In this document: one piece after another, positions 1 to 10,801 of the stretch
Position numbering within the stretch: position 1 is the first letter of the stretch
Layout of the letters: the number at the start of each line of letters is the position of its first letter
DNA from: Ideonella oryzae
GTDB taxonomy: Bacteria > Pseudomonadota > Gammaproteobacteria > Burkholderiales > Burkholderiaceae_C
Direction: 5' to 3'
DNA: 64,000 nt
NCBI RefSeq assembly: GCF_024055665.1
Contig: NZ_JAMXMC010000002.1
Location: 62,001 to 126,000 of the forward strand
The notes under the pieces: generated by a model
The model's database searches: none
Told to the model about the DNA's origin: nothing
The model's input: the letters and a program-made list of their open reading frames with translations, nothing else
Position numbers and translations under genes: made by a program

Positions 1-1
1 C

Positions 2-916
2 CGTCTGGCGGTGGTCGAGCTGGGCATGAACCACCCTGGCGAGATCGCCGAGCTGGCCGCCATCGCCCAGCCCACGGTGGCCTTGGTCAACAACGCCCAG
101 CGCGAGCACCTGGAATTCATGCAGACGGTCGAGGCCGTGGCGCGCGAGAACGGCAGTGTGCTCAGCGCCCTGCCGGCCGATGGCGTGGCGGTGTTCCCGG
201 CCGACGAGCCCTACACCCCGCTGTGGCGCACGCTGGCCGGCGAGCGTCGCGTGCTCACCTTCGCCCCGGCGAACGCCGACGTCACCGGCGACGCCACATG
301 GCAGGTCGACCACTGGGCCCTGCAGCTGCACACCCCGGCCGGCGAGGCCGCGGTCAAGCTGTCCATCGCCGGGCGTCACAACATCCGCAACGCGCTGGCG
401 GCCACCGCCTGCGCCCTGGCTGCGGGCGTACCGCTGGCCGCCGTGGTGCAGGGCCTGCAGGCCTTCACGCCGGTCAAGGGCCGCTCGATGGTGCGCCCAC
501 TGGTCCTGAACGGCCAGGCCCGCACCCTGATCGACGACAGCTACAACGCCAACCCCGACTCGGTGCGGGCCGCCATCGCGGTGCTGGCCGAGCTGCCCGG
601 CCCGCGCTGGCTGGTGCTGGGCGACATGGGCGAGGTGGGCGATCAAGGTCCGGCCTTCCACGCCGAGGTGGGCCAGGCCGCGCGCGAGCAGGGCATCGAG
701 CAGCTCTGGTGTGCCGGCGCCGCCGCGGCCGATGCCGCCCGCGCCTATGGCGCAGGGGCCCGGCACTTCGCCACGACAGCCGAACTGGTGGCGGCCCTGG
801 GCCAGCGCCCGGCCTTCGCTTCGGTGCTGGTCAAGGGCTCGCGCTTCATGAAGATGGAACAGGTGGTGGCTGCCCTGCAGACCATTGCCGCGGGGGAGGA
901 CACCCATGCTGCTTAG
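2..916 (+). CDS. murF: UDP-N-acetylmuramoyl-tripeptide--D-alanyl-D-alanine ligase, 3' part
   Basis: Partial gene: the frame is open at the left window edge, so the start and the N-terminal ATP-binding segment lie outside. The 304 visible residues begin inside the Mur-ligase central domain ([12 protein letters not shown]) and include NIRNALAA and the [11 protein letters not shown] motif of the C-terminal domain, which are diagnostic of MurF. The enzyme adds D-Ala-D-Ala to UDP-MurNAc-tripeptide in the cytoplasm, completing the soluble pentapeptide precursor. The stop overlaps the mraY start by 11 bp, consistent with co-transcription in the dcw cluster. The family assignment is secure; the full length is unknown. 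Confidence 0.95.
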   Translation, partial: RLAVVELGMNHPGEIAELAAIAQPTVALVNNAQREHLEFMQTVEAVARENGSVLSALPADGVAVFPADEPYTPLWRTLAGERRVLTFAPANADVTGDATWQVDHWALQLHTPAGEAAVKLSIAGRHNIRNALAATACALAAGVPLAAVVQGLQAFTPVKGRSMVRPLVLNGQARTLIDDSYNANPDSVRAAIAVLAELPGPRWLVLGDMGEVGDQGPAFHAEVGQAAREQGIEQLWCAGAAAADAARAYGAGARHFATTAELVAALGQRPAFASVLVKGSRFMKMEQVVAALQTIAAGEDTHAA

Positions 917-2087
917 TCTGGCCCAGTGGCTGCAGGCGCTCTACCCGGAGCAGTTCGGTTTCCTGCGCGTCTTCCAGTACCTGACCTTCCGGGCCGTGAT
1001 GGCGGCCATGACCGCGCTGGTCATCGGCCTGGCCTTCGGCCCCTGGCTGATCCGCCGCCTGACCGAGCTGAAGATCGGTCAGCCCATCCGCGAATACGGG
1101 GTGCAGACCCACCTGGCCAAGGCCGGCACGCCCACCATGGGCGGCGCGCTGATCCTGATCGGCATCGGCGTGGCCACGCTGCTGTGGAGCGACTGGAGCA
1201 ACCGCTTCGTCTGGGTCGTGATGATGGTCACCTTCGGCTTTGGCGCCATCGGCTGGACCGACGACTGGCGCAAGGTGGTGGACAAGAACCCCGAGGGCAT
1301 GCGCTCGCGCGAGAAGTTCTTCTGGCAGACGCTGATCGGTGTGGTCGCGGCGCTGTACCTGGCCTTCAGCGTGTCCGAGACCACCAATGTGCGGGTCATC
1401 GAGCTCTTCGTGCGCTGGGTGCAGAGCGGCTTCTCCAACGAGCTGCCGCCCAAGGCCGACCTGATGCTGCCCTTCTTCAAGAGCATCAGCTACCCGCTGG
1501 GCGTGTTCGGCTTCATGGCCCTGACCTGGTTCGTCATCGTCGGCGCCAGCAATGCGGTGAACCTGACCGACGGCCTGGACGGCCTGGCCATCATGCCGGT
1601 GGTGCTGGTCTCGGGGGCGCTGGCCATCTTCGCCTATGTGGTGGGCAACGCGGTGTACGCCAAGTACCTGCTGTTCCCCTACATCCCGGGCGCGGGCGAG
1701 CTGATGATCTTCTGCGCGGCCATGGTCGGCGCCGGCCTGGCTTTCCTGTGGTTCAACGCCCACCCGGCCCAGGTCTTCATGGGCGACGTGGGTGCGCTGT
1801 CCCTGGGCGGGGCCCTGGGCACCGTCGCGGTCATCACCCGGCAGGAGATCCTGCTGGGCGTGATGGGCGGCGTGTTCGTCGCCGAGGCCCTGTCGGTGAT
1901 GCTGCAGGTCAGCTGGTTCAAGTACACGAAGAAGAAGTACGGCGAGGGCCGGCGCCTGCTGAAGATGGCGCCGCTGCACCACCACTTCGAGAAGTCGGGC
2001 TGGAACGAGACCCAGGTGGTGATCCGCTTCTGGATCATCACGATGCTGCTGTGCCTGATCGGCCTGGCCAGCCTGAAGCTGCGCTGA
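906..2087 (+). CDS. mraY: phospho-N-acetylmuramoyl-pentapeptide-transferase
   Basis: Integral membrane enzyme that transfers phospho-MurNAc-pentapeptide to undecaprenyl phosphate, making lipid I. It has 393 residues with about ten hydrophobic segments. Recognisable family signatures are KAGTPTMGG (from residue 72), [10 protein letters not shown] (from 219, with the catalytic-site Asp residues), [12 protein letters not shown] (from 291) and the triple-His motif [11 protein letters not shown] (first His 358). ATG 906 is chosen over an upstream in-frame start because MraY proteins begin with this MLL-LAQ sequence. It overlaps the end of murF by 11 bp and is followed by murD after 12 bp. Confidence 0.97.
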   Translation: MLLSLAQWLQALYPEQFGFLRVFQYLTFRAVMAAMTALVIGLAFGPWLIRRLTELKIGQPIREYGVQTHLAKAGTPTMGGALILIGIGVATLLWSDWSNRFVWVVMMVTFGFGAIGWTDDWRKVVDKNPEGMRSREKFFWQTLIGVVAALYLAFSVSETTNVRVIELFVRWVQSGFSNELPPKADLMLPFFKSISYPLGVFGFMALTWFVIVGASNAVNLTDGLDGLAIMPVVLVSGALAIFAYVVGNAVYAKYLLFPYIPGAGELMIFCAAMVGAGLAFLWFNAHPAQVFMGDVGALSLGGALGTVAVITRQEILLGVMGGVFVAEALSVMLQVSWFKYTKKKYGEGRRLLKMAPLHHHFEKSGWNETQVVIRFWIITMLLCLIGLASLKLR

Positions 2088-2099
2088 TCTGACGAGACC

Positions 2100-3935
2100 A
2101 TGAAACACCTGCAAGACCTGTCCGTGCTGATCCTGGGCCTGGGTGACTCCGGCCTGGCGATGGCGCGCTGGTGCGCGCGCCACGGCGCGGCCCGCATCCG
2201 GGTCTGGGATTCGCGTGCCAACCCGCCGCAGGCCGCGGCCCTGGCGGCCGAGGTGCCGGCGGCCACCTTCTTCAGCGGGGCGCTGGGCGCCGACGCGCTG
2301 GAGGATGCCCGTCTGCTGCTCAAGAGCCCCGGCCTGTCGCCCGCCAAGCCGGAACTGCAGCCGCTGCTGGCGGCGGCCCGGGCGGTGGGCGTGCCCGTGG
2401 CGGGTGAGCTGGACCTGTATGCCCGCGCCCTGGCCGACCTGAAGGCCGACTGGGGCTATGCGCCCAAGGTGCTGGCCATCACCGGCACGAATGGCAAAAC
2501 CACCACCACCTCGCTGACCGCGCAGCTGGTCGAGCGCTGCGACCGCCGCGTGGCGGTGGCCGGCAACATCGGCCCGACCCTGCTGGACACCCTGACCACC
2601 GCCTGGCTGGCCGAGGCCGAGGCCCGTGCCCTGGCGGCCGAGCAGGCGCAGGCCGAGGCGGAGGCCGCCGCTTCGGAGGCCGAAGCCGCCGCCGCTCAGG
2701 CGTCTCAGCTGGAATCGCCGGTGGACGAGAGTTTGCTCGAGGCCGCCGCGGCACTGCCGCCGACGGATGAGCCGCCCGTGGTGGGCGAGGCTGCGGCCGA
2801 GGCCCCCGAGACCGAGGACGGCGCTGACGAGCCGGCAGCGGTCGATGCGGCGCCCCTGGACGACGAGGCCGCGCCCGTGGTGTTGGCCCCGCCGCCCCCG
2901 ACCGAGCCGGTGTTCGAGCACCTGCCCCAGGTCTGGGTGCTGGAGCTCTCCAGCTTCCAGCTCGATGGCGTGCAGGGCTTCGAGCCCAGCGCCGCCACCG
3001 TGCTCAACGTCACCCAGGACCACCTGGACTGGCATGGTTCGATGGACGCCTACGCCGCGGCCAAGGCCCGCGTCTTCGGCCAGCAGGCGGTGATGGTGAT
3101 CAACCGCGATGACCCGCTGGTCGAGGCCATGGTGCCGGCGCCGGTGATGGTCAGCCCTGGCCGCGGCCGGCCCAAGAAGGCGGTCAGCCGCAACGTCTGC
3201 CGCTTCGGCCTGAACCCGCCGCAGCACCCCGGCGACTTCGGCCTGGTGGTGGAGGGCGGCATGGCCTGGCTGGTGCGCGCCATGCCGGCCGACGAGACCA
3301 TCAAGCGGCGCAAGGACGAGCCCGAAGAGATCATCCTGCAGCGCCTGATGCCGGCCGATGCTCTGCGCATCCGCGGCCGCCACAACGCGGCCAACGCGCT
3401 GGCCGCCCTGGCCCTGGCCACCGCCATCGGCTGCCCGCTGGCGCCGATGCTGCACGGCCTGCGCGAGTACCGCGGCGAGCCGCACCGTGTCGAATCGGTG
3501 GGCGTGGTCGGTGGCATCGAGGCCTTCGACGACAGCAAGGGCACCAATGTGGGCGCCACCGTGGCCGCGCTGGACGGCCTGGGCGCCGACCGCCATGGCA
3601 AGCTGGTGGTCATCCTGGGCGGCGATGGCAAGGGCCAGGACTTCGGCCCGCTGGCCGGTCCGGTGGCCCGCCATGCGCGTGCGGTGGCCACGATTGGCCG
3701 CGACGCCGAGGCCATCGAGGTCATGCTGGCCGCCACCGGCGTGCCCTTCCAGCGTCATGCCACGCTGGAGGCTGCCGTGCCCTGGTGCTTCGCCCAGGCG
3801 CAGAGCGGTGACGCCGTGCTGCTGAGCCCGGCCTGCGCCAGCCTGGACATGTTCCGCAACTACGCCCATCGCTCCGAGGTGTTCATCGCCGCGGTGCAGC
3901 AGTGGGCGGCCGACCAAGGGGAGCTGCTCGCATGA
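2100..3935 (+). CDS. murD: UDP-N-acetylmuramoylalanine--D-glutamate ligase with a ~100-residue acidic insertion
   Basis: Cytoplasmic ATP-dependent ligase adding D-Glu to UDP-MurNAc-L-Ala. The N-terminal Rossmann part starts [16 protein letters not shown], the P-loop is [10 protein letters not shown] (residues 128-137), the C-terminal domain carries [11 protein letters not shown] (about 477) and LSPACASLD (about 575). At 611 residues it is far longer than the usual 440-500. Most of the excess is an Ala/Glu/Asp/Pro-rich low-complexity block at about residues 171-272, inserted in the central domain between [11 protein letters not shown] and [12 protein letters not shown] smaller basic/hydrophobic expansion (about 355-415) precedes [14 protein letters not shown]. 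Catalytic motifs are intact, so the enzyme should be active. The stop overlaps the ftsW start (ATGA). Confidence 0.95.
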   Translation: MKHLQDLSVLILGLGDSGLAMARWCARHGAARIRVWDSRANPPQAAALAAEVPAATFFSGALGADALEDARLLLKSPGLSPAKPELQPLLAAARAVGVPVAGELDLYARALADLKADWGYAPKVLAITGTNGKTTTTSLTAQLVERCDRRVAVAGNIGPTLLDTLTTAWLAEAEARALAAEQAQAEAEAAASEAEAAAAQASQLESPVDESLLEAAAALPPTDEPPVVGEAAAEAPETEDGADEPAAVDAAPLDDEAAPVVLAPPPPTEPVFEHLPQVWVLELSSFQLDGVQGFEPSAATVLNVTQDHLDWHGSMDAYAAAKARVFGQQAVMVINRDDPLVEAMVPAPVMVSPGRGRPKKAVSRNVCRFGLNPPQHPGDFGLVVEGGMAWLVRAMPADETIKRRKDEPEEIILQRLMPADALRIRGRHNAANALAALALATAIGCPLAPMLHGLREYRGEPHRVESVGVVGGIEAFDDSKGTNVGATVAALDGLGADRHGKLVVILGGDGKGQDFGPLAGPVARHARAVATIGRDAEAIEVMLAATGVPFQRHATLEAAVPWCFAQAQSGDAVLLSPACASLDMFRNYAHRSEVFIAAVQQWAADQGELLA

Positions 3936-5203
3936 AGCTGGCCGCCACCCTGCCGGACTGGTCCGGGCTGCGCGAGCGGCTGGCGGGCCTGTGGGCGCGC
4001 GGCCGCGAGGGCACCGAGCACCTGCCCATCCGCGACTGGGTGGGCGGCGCCACCGCCCGTCCCGCCGCGGTGTCGGGCTATGACACGGCGCTGATCTGGG
4101 TGGTGGTCAGCCTGCTGGCCTTCAGCCTGGTGATGGTTTATTCGGCCTCGGTGGCCATGCCCGACAGCCCGAAATTTTCGCGCTACGACACCAGCTACTT
4201 CCTGGTGCGCCAATCGGCCTTCGTCGCGGTGGCCTTCGTCGCGGCGGTCATCACGCTGCAGATCCCGATCGCCACCTGGGAGAAGTGGGCGCCCTGGCTG
4301 TTCGCCACCACGCTGGCCCTGCTGATCCTCACGCTGATCCCCTTCATCGGCAAGGGCGTGAACGGTGCACGCCGCTGGATCCCGTTGGGCATCATGAACT
4401 TCCAGCCCAGCGAGCTGGCCAAGCTGGCCATGGCCATGTATGCGGCCAGCTACATGGTGCGCAAGATGGAGGTGAAGGAGAACTTCGTCAAGGCGGTCTG
4501 GCCGATGGCGGTGTCGCTGGGCGTGGTCGGCGTGCTGCTGCTGGCCGAGCCGGACATGGGCGCCTTCATGGTGATCGCCGCGATCGCGCTGGGCATCCTG
4601 TTCCTGGGCGGCGTGAACGGCCGCATGTTCCTGCTGAGCGTGGCGGTGCTGGTCGGTGCCTTCGTGCTGATGATCGTGTTCAGCGAGTTCCGGCGTCAGC
4701 GCATCTTCGCCTACCTGGACCCGTGGAACCCCAACTACGCCCAGGGCAAGGCCTACCAGCTGACCCACTCGCTGATCGCCTTCGGCCGCGGCGAGGTCTT
4801 CGGTCAGGGCCTGGGCAATTCGATCGAGAAGCTGCACTACCTGCCCGAGGCCCACACCGACTTCCTGATGGCGGTGATCGGCGAGGAGCTGGGCTTTGTG
4901 ACCGTGGTGGTGGTGATCCTGGCCTTCTTCTGGATCACCCGCCGCGTCTTCGTGATCGGCCGCCAGGCCATCGCGCTAGACCGTGTCTTCGCCGGTCTGA
5001 TGGCCCAGGGCATCGGCATCTGGTTCGGTGCCCAGAGCTTCATCAACATGGGCGTGAACCTGGGCGTGCTGCCCACCAAGGGCCTGACGCTGCCGCTGCT
5101 GTCCTACGGCGGCTCGGGCGTGCTGCTCAACCTGGTGGCCCTGGCCATCGTGCTGCGGGTGGACCAAGAAAACAGGCAGCTGATGCGGGGAGGCCGGGCA
5201 TGA
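3932..5203 (+). CDS. ftsW: septal peptidoglycan glycosyltransferase FtsW (SEDS family)
   Basis: Polytopic SEDS-family protein of the divisome that polymerises septal glycan from lipid II together with FtsI. It has 423 residues: an N-terminal cytoplasmic arm, then about ten membrane spans starting at [21 protein letters not shown]. Signatures include [12 protein letters not shown], a large periplasmic loop with DPWNP and LPEAHTDF, and [21 protein letters not shown] near residue 373. ATG 3932 overlaps the murD stop as ATGA; an in-frame start 30 bp upstream would lie well inside murD and is less likely. Confidence 0.97.
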   Translation: MKLAATLPDWSGLRERLAGLWARGREGTEHLPIRDWVGGATARPAAVSGYDTALIWVVVSLLAFSLVMVYSASVAMPDSPKFSRYDTSYFLVRQSAFVAVAFVAAVITLQIPIATWEKWAPWLFATTLALLILTLIPFIGKGVNGARRWIPLGIMNFQPSELAKLAMAMYAASYMVRKMEVKENFVKAVWPMAVSLGVVGVLLLAEPDMGAFMVIAAIALGILFLGGVNGRMFLLSVAVLVGAFVLMIVFSEFRRQRIFAYLDPWNPNYAQGKAYQLTHSLIAFGRGEVFGQGLGNSIEKLHYLPEAHTDFLMAVIGEELGFVTVVVVILAFFWITRRVFVIGRQAIALDRVFAGLMAQGIGIWFGAQSFINMGVNLGVLPTKGLTLPLLSYGGSGVLLNLVALAIVLRVDQENRQLMRGGRA

Positions 5204-6294
5204 GCGCGATGGCCCGCACCCGTCACCTGGTCATCATGGCCGCCGGCACCGGTGGGCATGTGATCCCCGGCCTGGCCGTGGCCCGCGAGATGGGCACCCG
5301 CGGCTGGACGGTCAGCTGGCTGGGCACCGAGGGCGGCATGGAAAACCGGCTGGTGCCGCCCACCGGGCTGCCGATGGACCGCCTGGCCTTCAGCGGCCTG
5401 CGTGGCAAGGGCCTGGCCCACAGCCTGGGCGGCGTCTTCCGCCTGTTCAAGGCCTTCTGGGACAGCCTCTGGATCTTCCGCCGCCGCCGTGCCGACGCGG
5501 TGCTGGGCATGGGCGGCTATGTCTGCTTCCCCGGCGGCTGGGTGGCCAAGCTGAGCGGCCGGCCGCTGGTGCTGGTCAATGCCGATGCGGCCCTGCTGAT
5601 GAGCAACAAGGCCCTGCTGCCGGTGGCCGACAAGGTGGCCTTCGGCTTCGACGGCCCGGCTGTCGAGAAGGTGAAGCAGGCGGTGGTGACGGGCAACCCG
5701 GTGCGCGCCGAGATCGAGGCCATGCCGGCCCCGGCCCAGCGCTTTGCCGGCCGCCAGGGCCCGCTGCGGGTGCTGGTGGTGGGCGGCAGCCTGGGCGCCC
5801 GGGTGCTCAACGAGCAGGTGCCCGCCGCCCTGGCTCATCTGCCGGTCGAGCAGCGGCCGCAGGTGACCCACCAGACCGGCATGGCCCATCTGGAAGATGT
5901 GCGGGCCCGCTACGCCACCCTGGGCCTGCAGGCCGAGGTGCTGCCCTTCATCGACGACATGGACCGCCGCCTGGCCGACTGCGATGTGATCGTCTGCCGG
6001 GCTGGCGCGATCACCGTCAGCGAGCTGTGCGCAGCCGGTGTGGCCAGCGTGCTGGTGCCGCTGGTGGTGAGCACCACCTCGCACCAACGCGACAACGCGG
6101 CCTGGATGGCGGCGCGCGGCGCAGCCATCCACCTGCCGCAGAACGAACTCAACCCGCAGTCGCTGGCGGAGCTGCTGTCGCAGCTCAGCCGCGAGAAGCT
6201 GCTGGCCATGGCCGAGCAGGCCCGCCTGCTGGCCCGGCCACAGGCCGCCGCCAAGGTGGCCGATGAAATCGAAAGGCTGGTGAAGCCGACATGA
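5200..6294 (+). CDS. murG: UDP-N-acetylglucosamine--N-acetylmuramyl-(pentapeptide) pyrophosphoryl-undecaprenol N-acetylglucosamine transferase
   Basis: Peripheral inner-membrane GT28 glycosyltransferase that converts lipid I to lipid II. It has 364 residues, with the N-terminal glycine-rich loop [15 protein letters not shown] (residues 14-28), a second glycine-rich loop [16 protein letters not shown], and the donor-binding C-terminal region [15 protein letters not shown] followed by [12 protein letters not shown] 5200 overlaps the ftsW stop (ATGA). The 3' end again overlaps murC by ATGA, so translation is probably coupled through the whole block. Confidence 0.97.
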   Translation: MSAMARTRHLVIMAAGTGGHVIPGLAVAREMGTRGWTVSWLGTEGGMENRLVPPTGLPMDRLAFSGLRGKGLAHSLGGVFRLFKAFWDSLWIFRRRRADAVLGMGGYVCFPGGWVAKLSGRPLVLVNADAALLMSNKALLPVADKVAFGFDGPAVEKVKQAVVTGNPVRAEIEAMPAPAQRFAGRQGPLRVLVVGGSLGARVLNEQVPAALAHLPVEQRPQVTHQTGMAHLEDVRARYATLGLQAEVLPFIDDMDRRLADCDVIVCRAGAITVSELCAAGVASVLVPLVVSTTSHQRDNAAWMAARGAAIHLPQNELNPQSLAELLSQLSREKLLAMAEQARLLARPQAAAKVADEIERLVKPT

Positions 6295-7700
6295 AACACG
6301 CCGTCAAGCGCATCCACTTTGTGGGCATCGGGGGGGCCGGCATGAGCGGCATCGCCGAGATCCTGCACAACCTGGGCTACCAGGTCACCGGTTCCGACCA
6401 GGCTGAATCGGCCACCACCCGCCGCTTGGCCAGCCTGGGCATCGGCGTGGCCATCGGCCACGAGGCCGCCCACCTGGGCGCGGCCCAGGCCGTGGTCACC
6501 TCCTCGGCCGTGAAGGGTGACAACCCCGAGGTCATCGCCGCCCGGGCCCACCACATCCCGGTGGTGCCGCGCGCCGTGATGCTGGCCGAGCTGATGCGCC
6601 TGCGCAAGGGCATCGCCATCGCCGGCACCCATGGCAAGACGACCACCACCTCGCTGGTCACCAGCGTGCTGGCCGAGGCCGGCGTGGATCCGACCTTCGT
6701 GATCGGCGGCAAGCTCAATTCGGCCGGCGCCAACTCGCGCCTGGGTTCGGGCGAGTTCATCGTGGTCGAGGCCGACGAGTCGGACGCCTCCTTCCTGAAC
6801 CTGATGCCCATCCTGTCGGTGGTGACCAACATCGACCAGGACCACATGGACACCTACGGCCACGACTACGCGCGGCTGAAGCAGGCCTTCGTGGAGTTCA
6901 TCCACCGCATGCCCTTCTACGGCGCGGCGGTGCTGTGCGGCGACGATCCGGGTGTGCAGAGCATCATCCCGATGATCTCCCGCCCCGTGATTCAGTACGG
7001 CCTGGGCGAGGGCCTGCCGGTGCGGGCCGTCAATGTGCAGGCGCTGGCGGGCGGCCGCATGCACTTCACCTGCCAGCGGCGCAACGGCCACGTGATGCCC
7101 GACCTGGACATCACGCTGAACCTGCCGGGTGAGCACAACGTGCGCAATGCGCTGGCGGCCATCGCGGTGGCCACCGAGCTGGAGCTGCCGGACGAGCCCA
7201 TCGTGGCGGCGCTGGCCAAGTTCAGCGGCGTGGGCCGGCGCTTCCAGCGCTACGGCGAGCTGGCCTGCCAGGGCGGCGGCCAATTCACCCTGATCGACGA
7301 CTACGGCCACCACCCGGTGGAGATGGCCGCGGTCATCGCGGCCGCGCGCGGGGCCTTTCCGGGCCGGCGTCTGGTGCTGGCCTTCCAGCCGCACCGCTAC
7401 ACCCGCACCCGGGACTGCTTCGAGGACTTCGTCAAGGTGCTGGGCCAGGCCGACGCGGTGCTGCTGACCGAGGTCTACGCGGCGGGCGAGGCCCCCATCG
7501 TCGCGGCCGATGGCCGCTCGCTGGCACGGGCCCTGCGTGTGGCTGGCAAGGTCGATCCGCTGTTCGTCGACGAGGTCAAGCAGCTGCCGGCGGAGATCGC
7601 GGGCTTCGCACGCGACGGGGATGTGGTGATCGTGATGGGGGCCGGCTCGATCGGGGCTGTGCCGGCCCAGGTGGTGGAACAGGTGGGGCAAGCAGCATGA
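6291..7700 (+). CDS. murC: UDP-N-acetylmuramate--L-alanine ligase
   Basis: Cytoplasmic ATP-dependent Mur ligase that adds L-Ala to UDP-MurNAc. Its 469 residues are normal for the family. Visible motifs are the N-terminal [17 protein letters not shown], the P-loop GTHGKTTTT (112-120), [28 protein letters not shown] and [10 protein letters not shown]. It lies directly before ddl without an intervening murB, as is usual in Burkholderiales dcw clusters. Both ends share ATGA overlaps with neighbours. Confidence 0.98.
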   Translation: MKHAVKRIHFVGIGGAGMSGIAEILHNLGYQVTGSDQAESATTRRLASLGIGVAIGHEAAHLGAAQAVVTSSAVKGDNPEVIAARAHHIPVVPRAVMLAELMRLRKGIAIAGTHGKTTTTSLVTSVLAEAGVDPTFVIGGKLNSAGANSRLGSGEFIVVEADESDASFLNLMPILSVVTNIDQDHMDTYGHDYARLKQAFVEFIHRMPFYGAAVLCGDDPGVQSIIPMISRPVIQYGLGEGLPVRAVNVQALAGGRMHFTCQRRNGHVMPDLDITLNLPGEHNVRNALAAIAVATELELPDEPIVAALAKFSGVGRRFQRYGELACQGGGQFTLIDDYGHHPVEMAAVIAAARGAFPGRRLVLAFQPHRYTRTRDCFEDFVKVLGQADAVLLTEVYAAGEAPIVAADGRSLARALRVAGKVDPLFVDEVKQLPAEIAGFARDGDVVIVMGAGSIGAVPAQVVEQVGQAA

Positions 7701-8674
7701 GCACGGTGGACGTGAAGGCGCTGGGCAAGGTGGCGGTGTTGATGGGCGGCAGCTCGGCCGAGCGGCCGGTCTCGCTGATGTCGGGTGAGGGCGTGCTCAA
7801 GGCCCTGCGCTCGCGCGGTGTGGACGCCCACGCCTTCGATCCGGCCGAGCGGGACCTGGGCGATCTCAAGCGCGAGGGCTTCGACCGCTGCTTCATCGCC
7901 CTGCACGGCCGCCATGGCGAGGACGGCACGGTGCAGGGCGCGCTCGAACTGTTGGGCATTCCCTACACAGGCTCGGGCGTGATGGCCTCGGCCGTGGCGA
8001 TGGACAAGGTCATGACCAAGCGGGTCTGGCTGGCCGAAGGCCTGCCCACGCCACGCTGGCGCTGCCTCTCCACCGAGGAGCAGGGCCGCGACATCGTGCG
8101 TGAGGTGCCCGATGCGCTGGGCCTGCCGCTGATCGTCAAGCCGGCGAGGGAGGGCTCTTCCTTCGGTGTGACGAAGGTGCGGGGGTATTCCGGCATGCAG
8201 GAAGCGGTCACTCTCGCGGCACAATACGACCCTGACGTGCTTTGCGAAGAATTCATTGACGGTGACGAGGTGACCTGCCCCGTGCTGGGTGAGGGCGAAG
8301 CCTCCGCCGCGTTGCCGGTGATCCGCATCCAGGCCCCCGACGGCAACTACGATTTCGAGCACAAGTACTACTCCGAGGACACGCGCTACCTGGTCCCGTC
8401 CGGTCTGCCAGAGAACGAAGAGCGCGAGATCCAGCGCATCGTGGTGGCTGCCTACCGCGCCCTGGGCTGCCGTGGCTGGGGCCGCGCCGATCTGATGATC
8501 CGCGCCAGCGACCGCAAGCCCTTCCTGCTGGAAATGAACACCTCGCCCGGCATGACCGGCCACTCGCTTGTGCCGCAGTCGGCCAAGGCCGCCGGCATCA
8601 GCTACGAAGACCTCTGCCTGCGCCTGCTTGCCGGCGCCACCCTGGACAGCCACCCCACCGCCGCCCAGCCATGA
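7697..8674 (+). CDS. ddl: D-alanine--D-alanine ligase
   Basis: ATP-grasp enzyme making D-Ala-D-Ala for MurF. It has 325 residues with the DdlB-type N-terminus [19 protein letters not shown], the [14 protein letters not shown] motif, [14 protein letters not shown] in the ATP-grasp domain and the C-terminal metal/active-site segment [17 protein letters not shown]. It completes the precursor branch encoded by this operon. ATGA overlaps link it to murC and ftsQ. Confidence 0.97.
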   Translation: MSTVDVKALGKVAVLMGGSSAERPVSLMSGEGVLKALRSRGVDAHAFDPAERDLGDLKREGFDRCFIALHGRHGEDGTVQGALELLGIPYTGSGVMASAVAMDKVMTKRVWLAEGLPTPRWRCLSTEEQGRDIVREVPDALGLPLIVKPAREGSSFGVTKVRGYSGMQEAVTLAAQYDPDVLCEEFIDGDEVTCPVLGEGEASAALPVIRIQAPDGNYDFEHKYYSEDTRYLVPSGLPENEEREIQRIVVAAYRALGCRGWGRADLMIRASDRKPFLLEMNTSPGMTGHSLVPQSAKAAGISYEDLCLRLLAGATLDSHPTAAQP

Positions 8675-9462
8675 ACACTGCGACCCTGTCCACCCCGCTG
8701 CCGCCGGATGTCCGCGTGACCCAGTTCACCACGCTCGTGGTGGCAGCGGCCGTGGGCGTGCTGCTGCTGACGGCGGCGGCGGGCTGGGTCGCGCGCCAGC
8801 CGCTGTTCGCCTTTGGCGGCATCCGGCTGGAGGGCGATGTGAGCCGCAACAGCGCGGCCAACATCCGGGCCAACATCGCCTCCAAGCTGGTCGGCAATTT
8901 CTTCACGCTGGACTTGCAATCTGCGCGCCAAGTCTTTGAAAGTCTGCCCTGGGTGCGCCATGCGGTGGTGCACCGCGTCTGGCCCAACCGGTTGGAAGTG
9001 ACGCTGGAAGAGCACAAGCCCGCGGCCGTCTGGAAGGGCGACGAGGGCAACGACCGCCTGGTCAACACCCACGGCGAGGTGTTCGAGGCGAATGTAGGCG
9101 ACGTCGACGACGACGATCTGCCCGAGTTTTCCGGCGACGAGGCCAGCGCTCCCGAGATGCTGGCCATGTACCGCCGCCTGAACCCGGTCTTTGCCCCGCT
9201 GGGCCTGGAAGTGGCGCGCCTGACCTTGTCCGGCCGCGGCTCCTGGGAGGCCGAGATGGACAACGGTGCCATGGTCGAGATCGGCCGTGGCAGCGACGAG
9301 GAAGTGCTGGCCCGTTGCGCGCGTTTCGTGCGCACCGTCACCCAGGCCGCGGCCCGCACGCCGCGCGGCTGGACCCTGGCCGATCTGCGGCACACCGATG
9401 GCTATGCGCTGCGCCTGAAAGGCGCGGCCGGCGCGGCCGCTCACCCCCCCATCACGCATTGA
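8671..9462 (+). CDS. ftsQ: cell division protein FtsQ
   Basis: Bitopic divisome protein that bridges early and late division proteins through FtsB and FtsL. It has 263 residues: a short cytoplasmic tail, one membrane span (about residues 22-42, [21 protein letters not shown]), a periplasmic POTRA domain starting at [16 protein letters not shown] (about 46-115, ending [15 protein letters not shown]) and a beta domain. An acidic stretch ([15 protein letters not shown]) lies in the middle. ATG 8671 overlaps the ddl stop. Seven bases separate it from ftsA. Confidence 0.95.
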   Translation: MNTATLSTPLPPDVRVTQFTTLVVAAAVGVLLLTAAAGWVARQPLFAFGGIRLEGDVSRNSAANIRANIASKLVGNFFTLDLQSARQVFESLPWVRHAVVHRVWPNRLEVTLEEHKPAAVWKGDEGNDRLVNTHGEVFEANVGDVDDDDLPEFSGDEASAPEMLAMYRRLNPVFAPLGLEVARLTLSGRGSWEAEMDNGAMVEIGRGSDEEVLARCARFVRTVTQAAARTPRGWTLADLRHTDGYALRLKGAAGAAAHPPITH

Positions 9463-9469
9463 GGAAGGC

Positions 9470-10702
9470 ATGGCCAAGGAATACAAGGATCTCGTCGTCG
9501 GACTGGACATCGGCACGGCCAAGGTGATGGCCGTGGTGGCCGAGGTCGTGGCCGGTGGCGAGTTGCGCGTGGCCGGCCTGGGCGTGGCGTCCTCGCACGG
9601 CCTCAAGCGCGGCGTGGTGGTCAACATCGATGCCACGGTGCAGAGCATCCAGCAGGCCTTGAAGGAGGCTGAGATGATGGCCGCCTGCAAGATCGAGCGG
9701 GTCTACACCGGCATCACCGGCAGCCACATCCGGGGCCAGAACAGCACCGGCATGGTGATCGTGCGTGACAACCGCGAGGTCACGCCCACCGATGTGGCCC
9801 GGGTGATCGAGACCGCCAAGGCGATCAACATCCCCAACGACCAGCGTCTGCTGCTGGTCGAGTCGCAGGAGTTCGTGATCGACGGCCACGAGGTCAAGGA
9901 GCCGATCGGCATGAGCGGCAGCCGGCTCGAGGTCAAGGTGCACATCGCCACCGGCGCGCAGAGCGCAGCCGAGAACATCATCAAGTGCGTGCGGCGCTGC
10001 GGCCTGGAAGTGGAACAGCTGTGCCTGACCCCGACCGCCTCGGCCGCCGCGGTGCTGACCGACGACGAGAAGGACCTGGGCGTGGCGGTGGTGGACATCG
10101 GCGCGGGCACCACCGACGTGGCCATCTACACCGGCGGCTCGATCCGCCACACGGCGGTCATCCCCATCGCCGGCGACCTGATCACCAGCGACATCGCGAT
10201 GGCGCTGCGCACCCCGACCAAGGATGCCGAGGAGATCAAGGTCGAGTACGGCGTGGCCAAGCAGCTGCTGGCCGACCCGGCCGAACAGCTCGAGGTGCCC
10301 GGCCTGGGCGACCGCGTGCCGCGCATGCTCAGTCGCCAGGCTCTGGCCGGTGTCATCGAGCCGCGGGTGGAAGAAATTTTTTCACTGGTGCACCAGGTGA
10401 TCCGCGAATCGGGCTACGAGGAACTGCTGTCCTCGGGCATCGTGATCACCGGGGGCACGGCGGTCATGCCGGGCATGGTCGAGCTGGGGGAGGACATCTT
10501 CCTCAAGCCGGTCCGCAAGGGCCTGCCGACCTACTCCAGCGCACTGTTCGACATGGTGGCCAACCCGCGCTCGGCCACCGTGATGGGTCTGCTCGAAGAA
10601 GCACGGCTCGCCCACACCCGCGGCCACAAGGCCGCGCAGCAGGCGGGATCGGTCAAGACCATGTTCGGGAAGGCGCGGGACTGGTTCCTGGGGAATTTTT
10701 GA
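9470..10702 (+). CDS. ftsA: cell division protein FtsA
   Basis: Actin-like ATPase that tethers FtsZ to the membrane and recruits downstream divisome proteins. It has 410 residues with the phosphate-1 loop VGLDIGTAKVMAVVAEV at the N-terminus, VVDIGAGTTDVAIYTGGSIRHTA in the second lobe, IVITGGTAVMPGMVELGED, and a C-terminal amphipathic membrane-targeting helix (KTMFGKARDWFLGNF). A GAGGAAGG Shine-Dalgarno precedes ATG 9470. The 99-bp gap to ftsZ carries the ftsZ ribosome-binding site. Confidence 0.97.
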   Translation: MAKEYKDLVVGLDIGTAKVMAVVAEVVAGGELRVAGLGVASSHGLKRGVVVNIDATVQSIQQALKEAEMMAACKIERVYTGITGSHIRGQNSTGMVIVRDNREVTPTDVARVIETAKAINIPNDQRLLLVESQEFVIDGHEVKEPIGMSGSRLEVKVHIATGAQSAAENIIKCVRRCGLEVEQLCLTPTASAAAVLTDDEKDLGVAVVDIGAGTTDVAIYTGGSIRHTAVIPIAGDLITSDIAMALRTPTKDAEEIKVEYGVAKQLLADPAEQLEVPGLGDRVPRMLSRQALAGVIEPRVEEIFSLVHQVIRESGYEELLSSGIVITGGTAVMPGMVELGEDIFLKPVRKGLPTYSSALFDMVANPRSATVMGLLEEARLAHTRGHKAAQQAGSVKTMFGKARDWFLGNF

Positions 10703-10801
10703 GTTTCTGAAGTGAGCGGTTCCAAGCGGCCGGCACAGGTCCGCAACGAACCCGGATTCAACGCAAACGGCAACTGCAACGAAACGGAGAAGGAGGTCAC
10801 C

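Noticed and set aside
846-3917. Minus-strand open frame of about 1020 codons across mraY and murD
   Set aside because: Antisense shadow of conserved cell-wall genes; composition is not protein-like.
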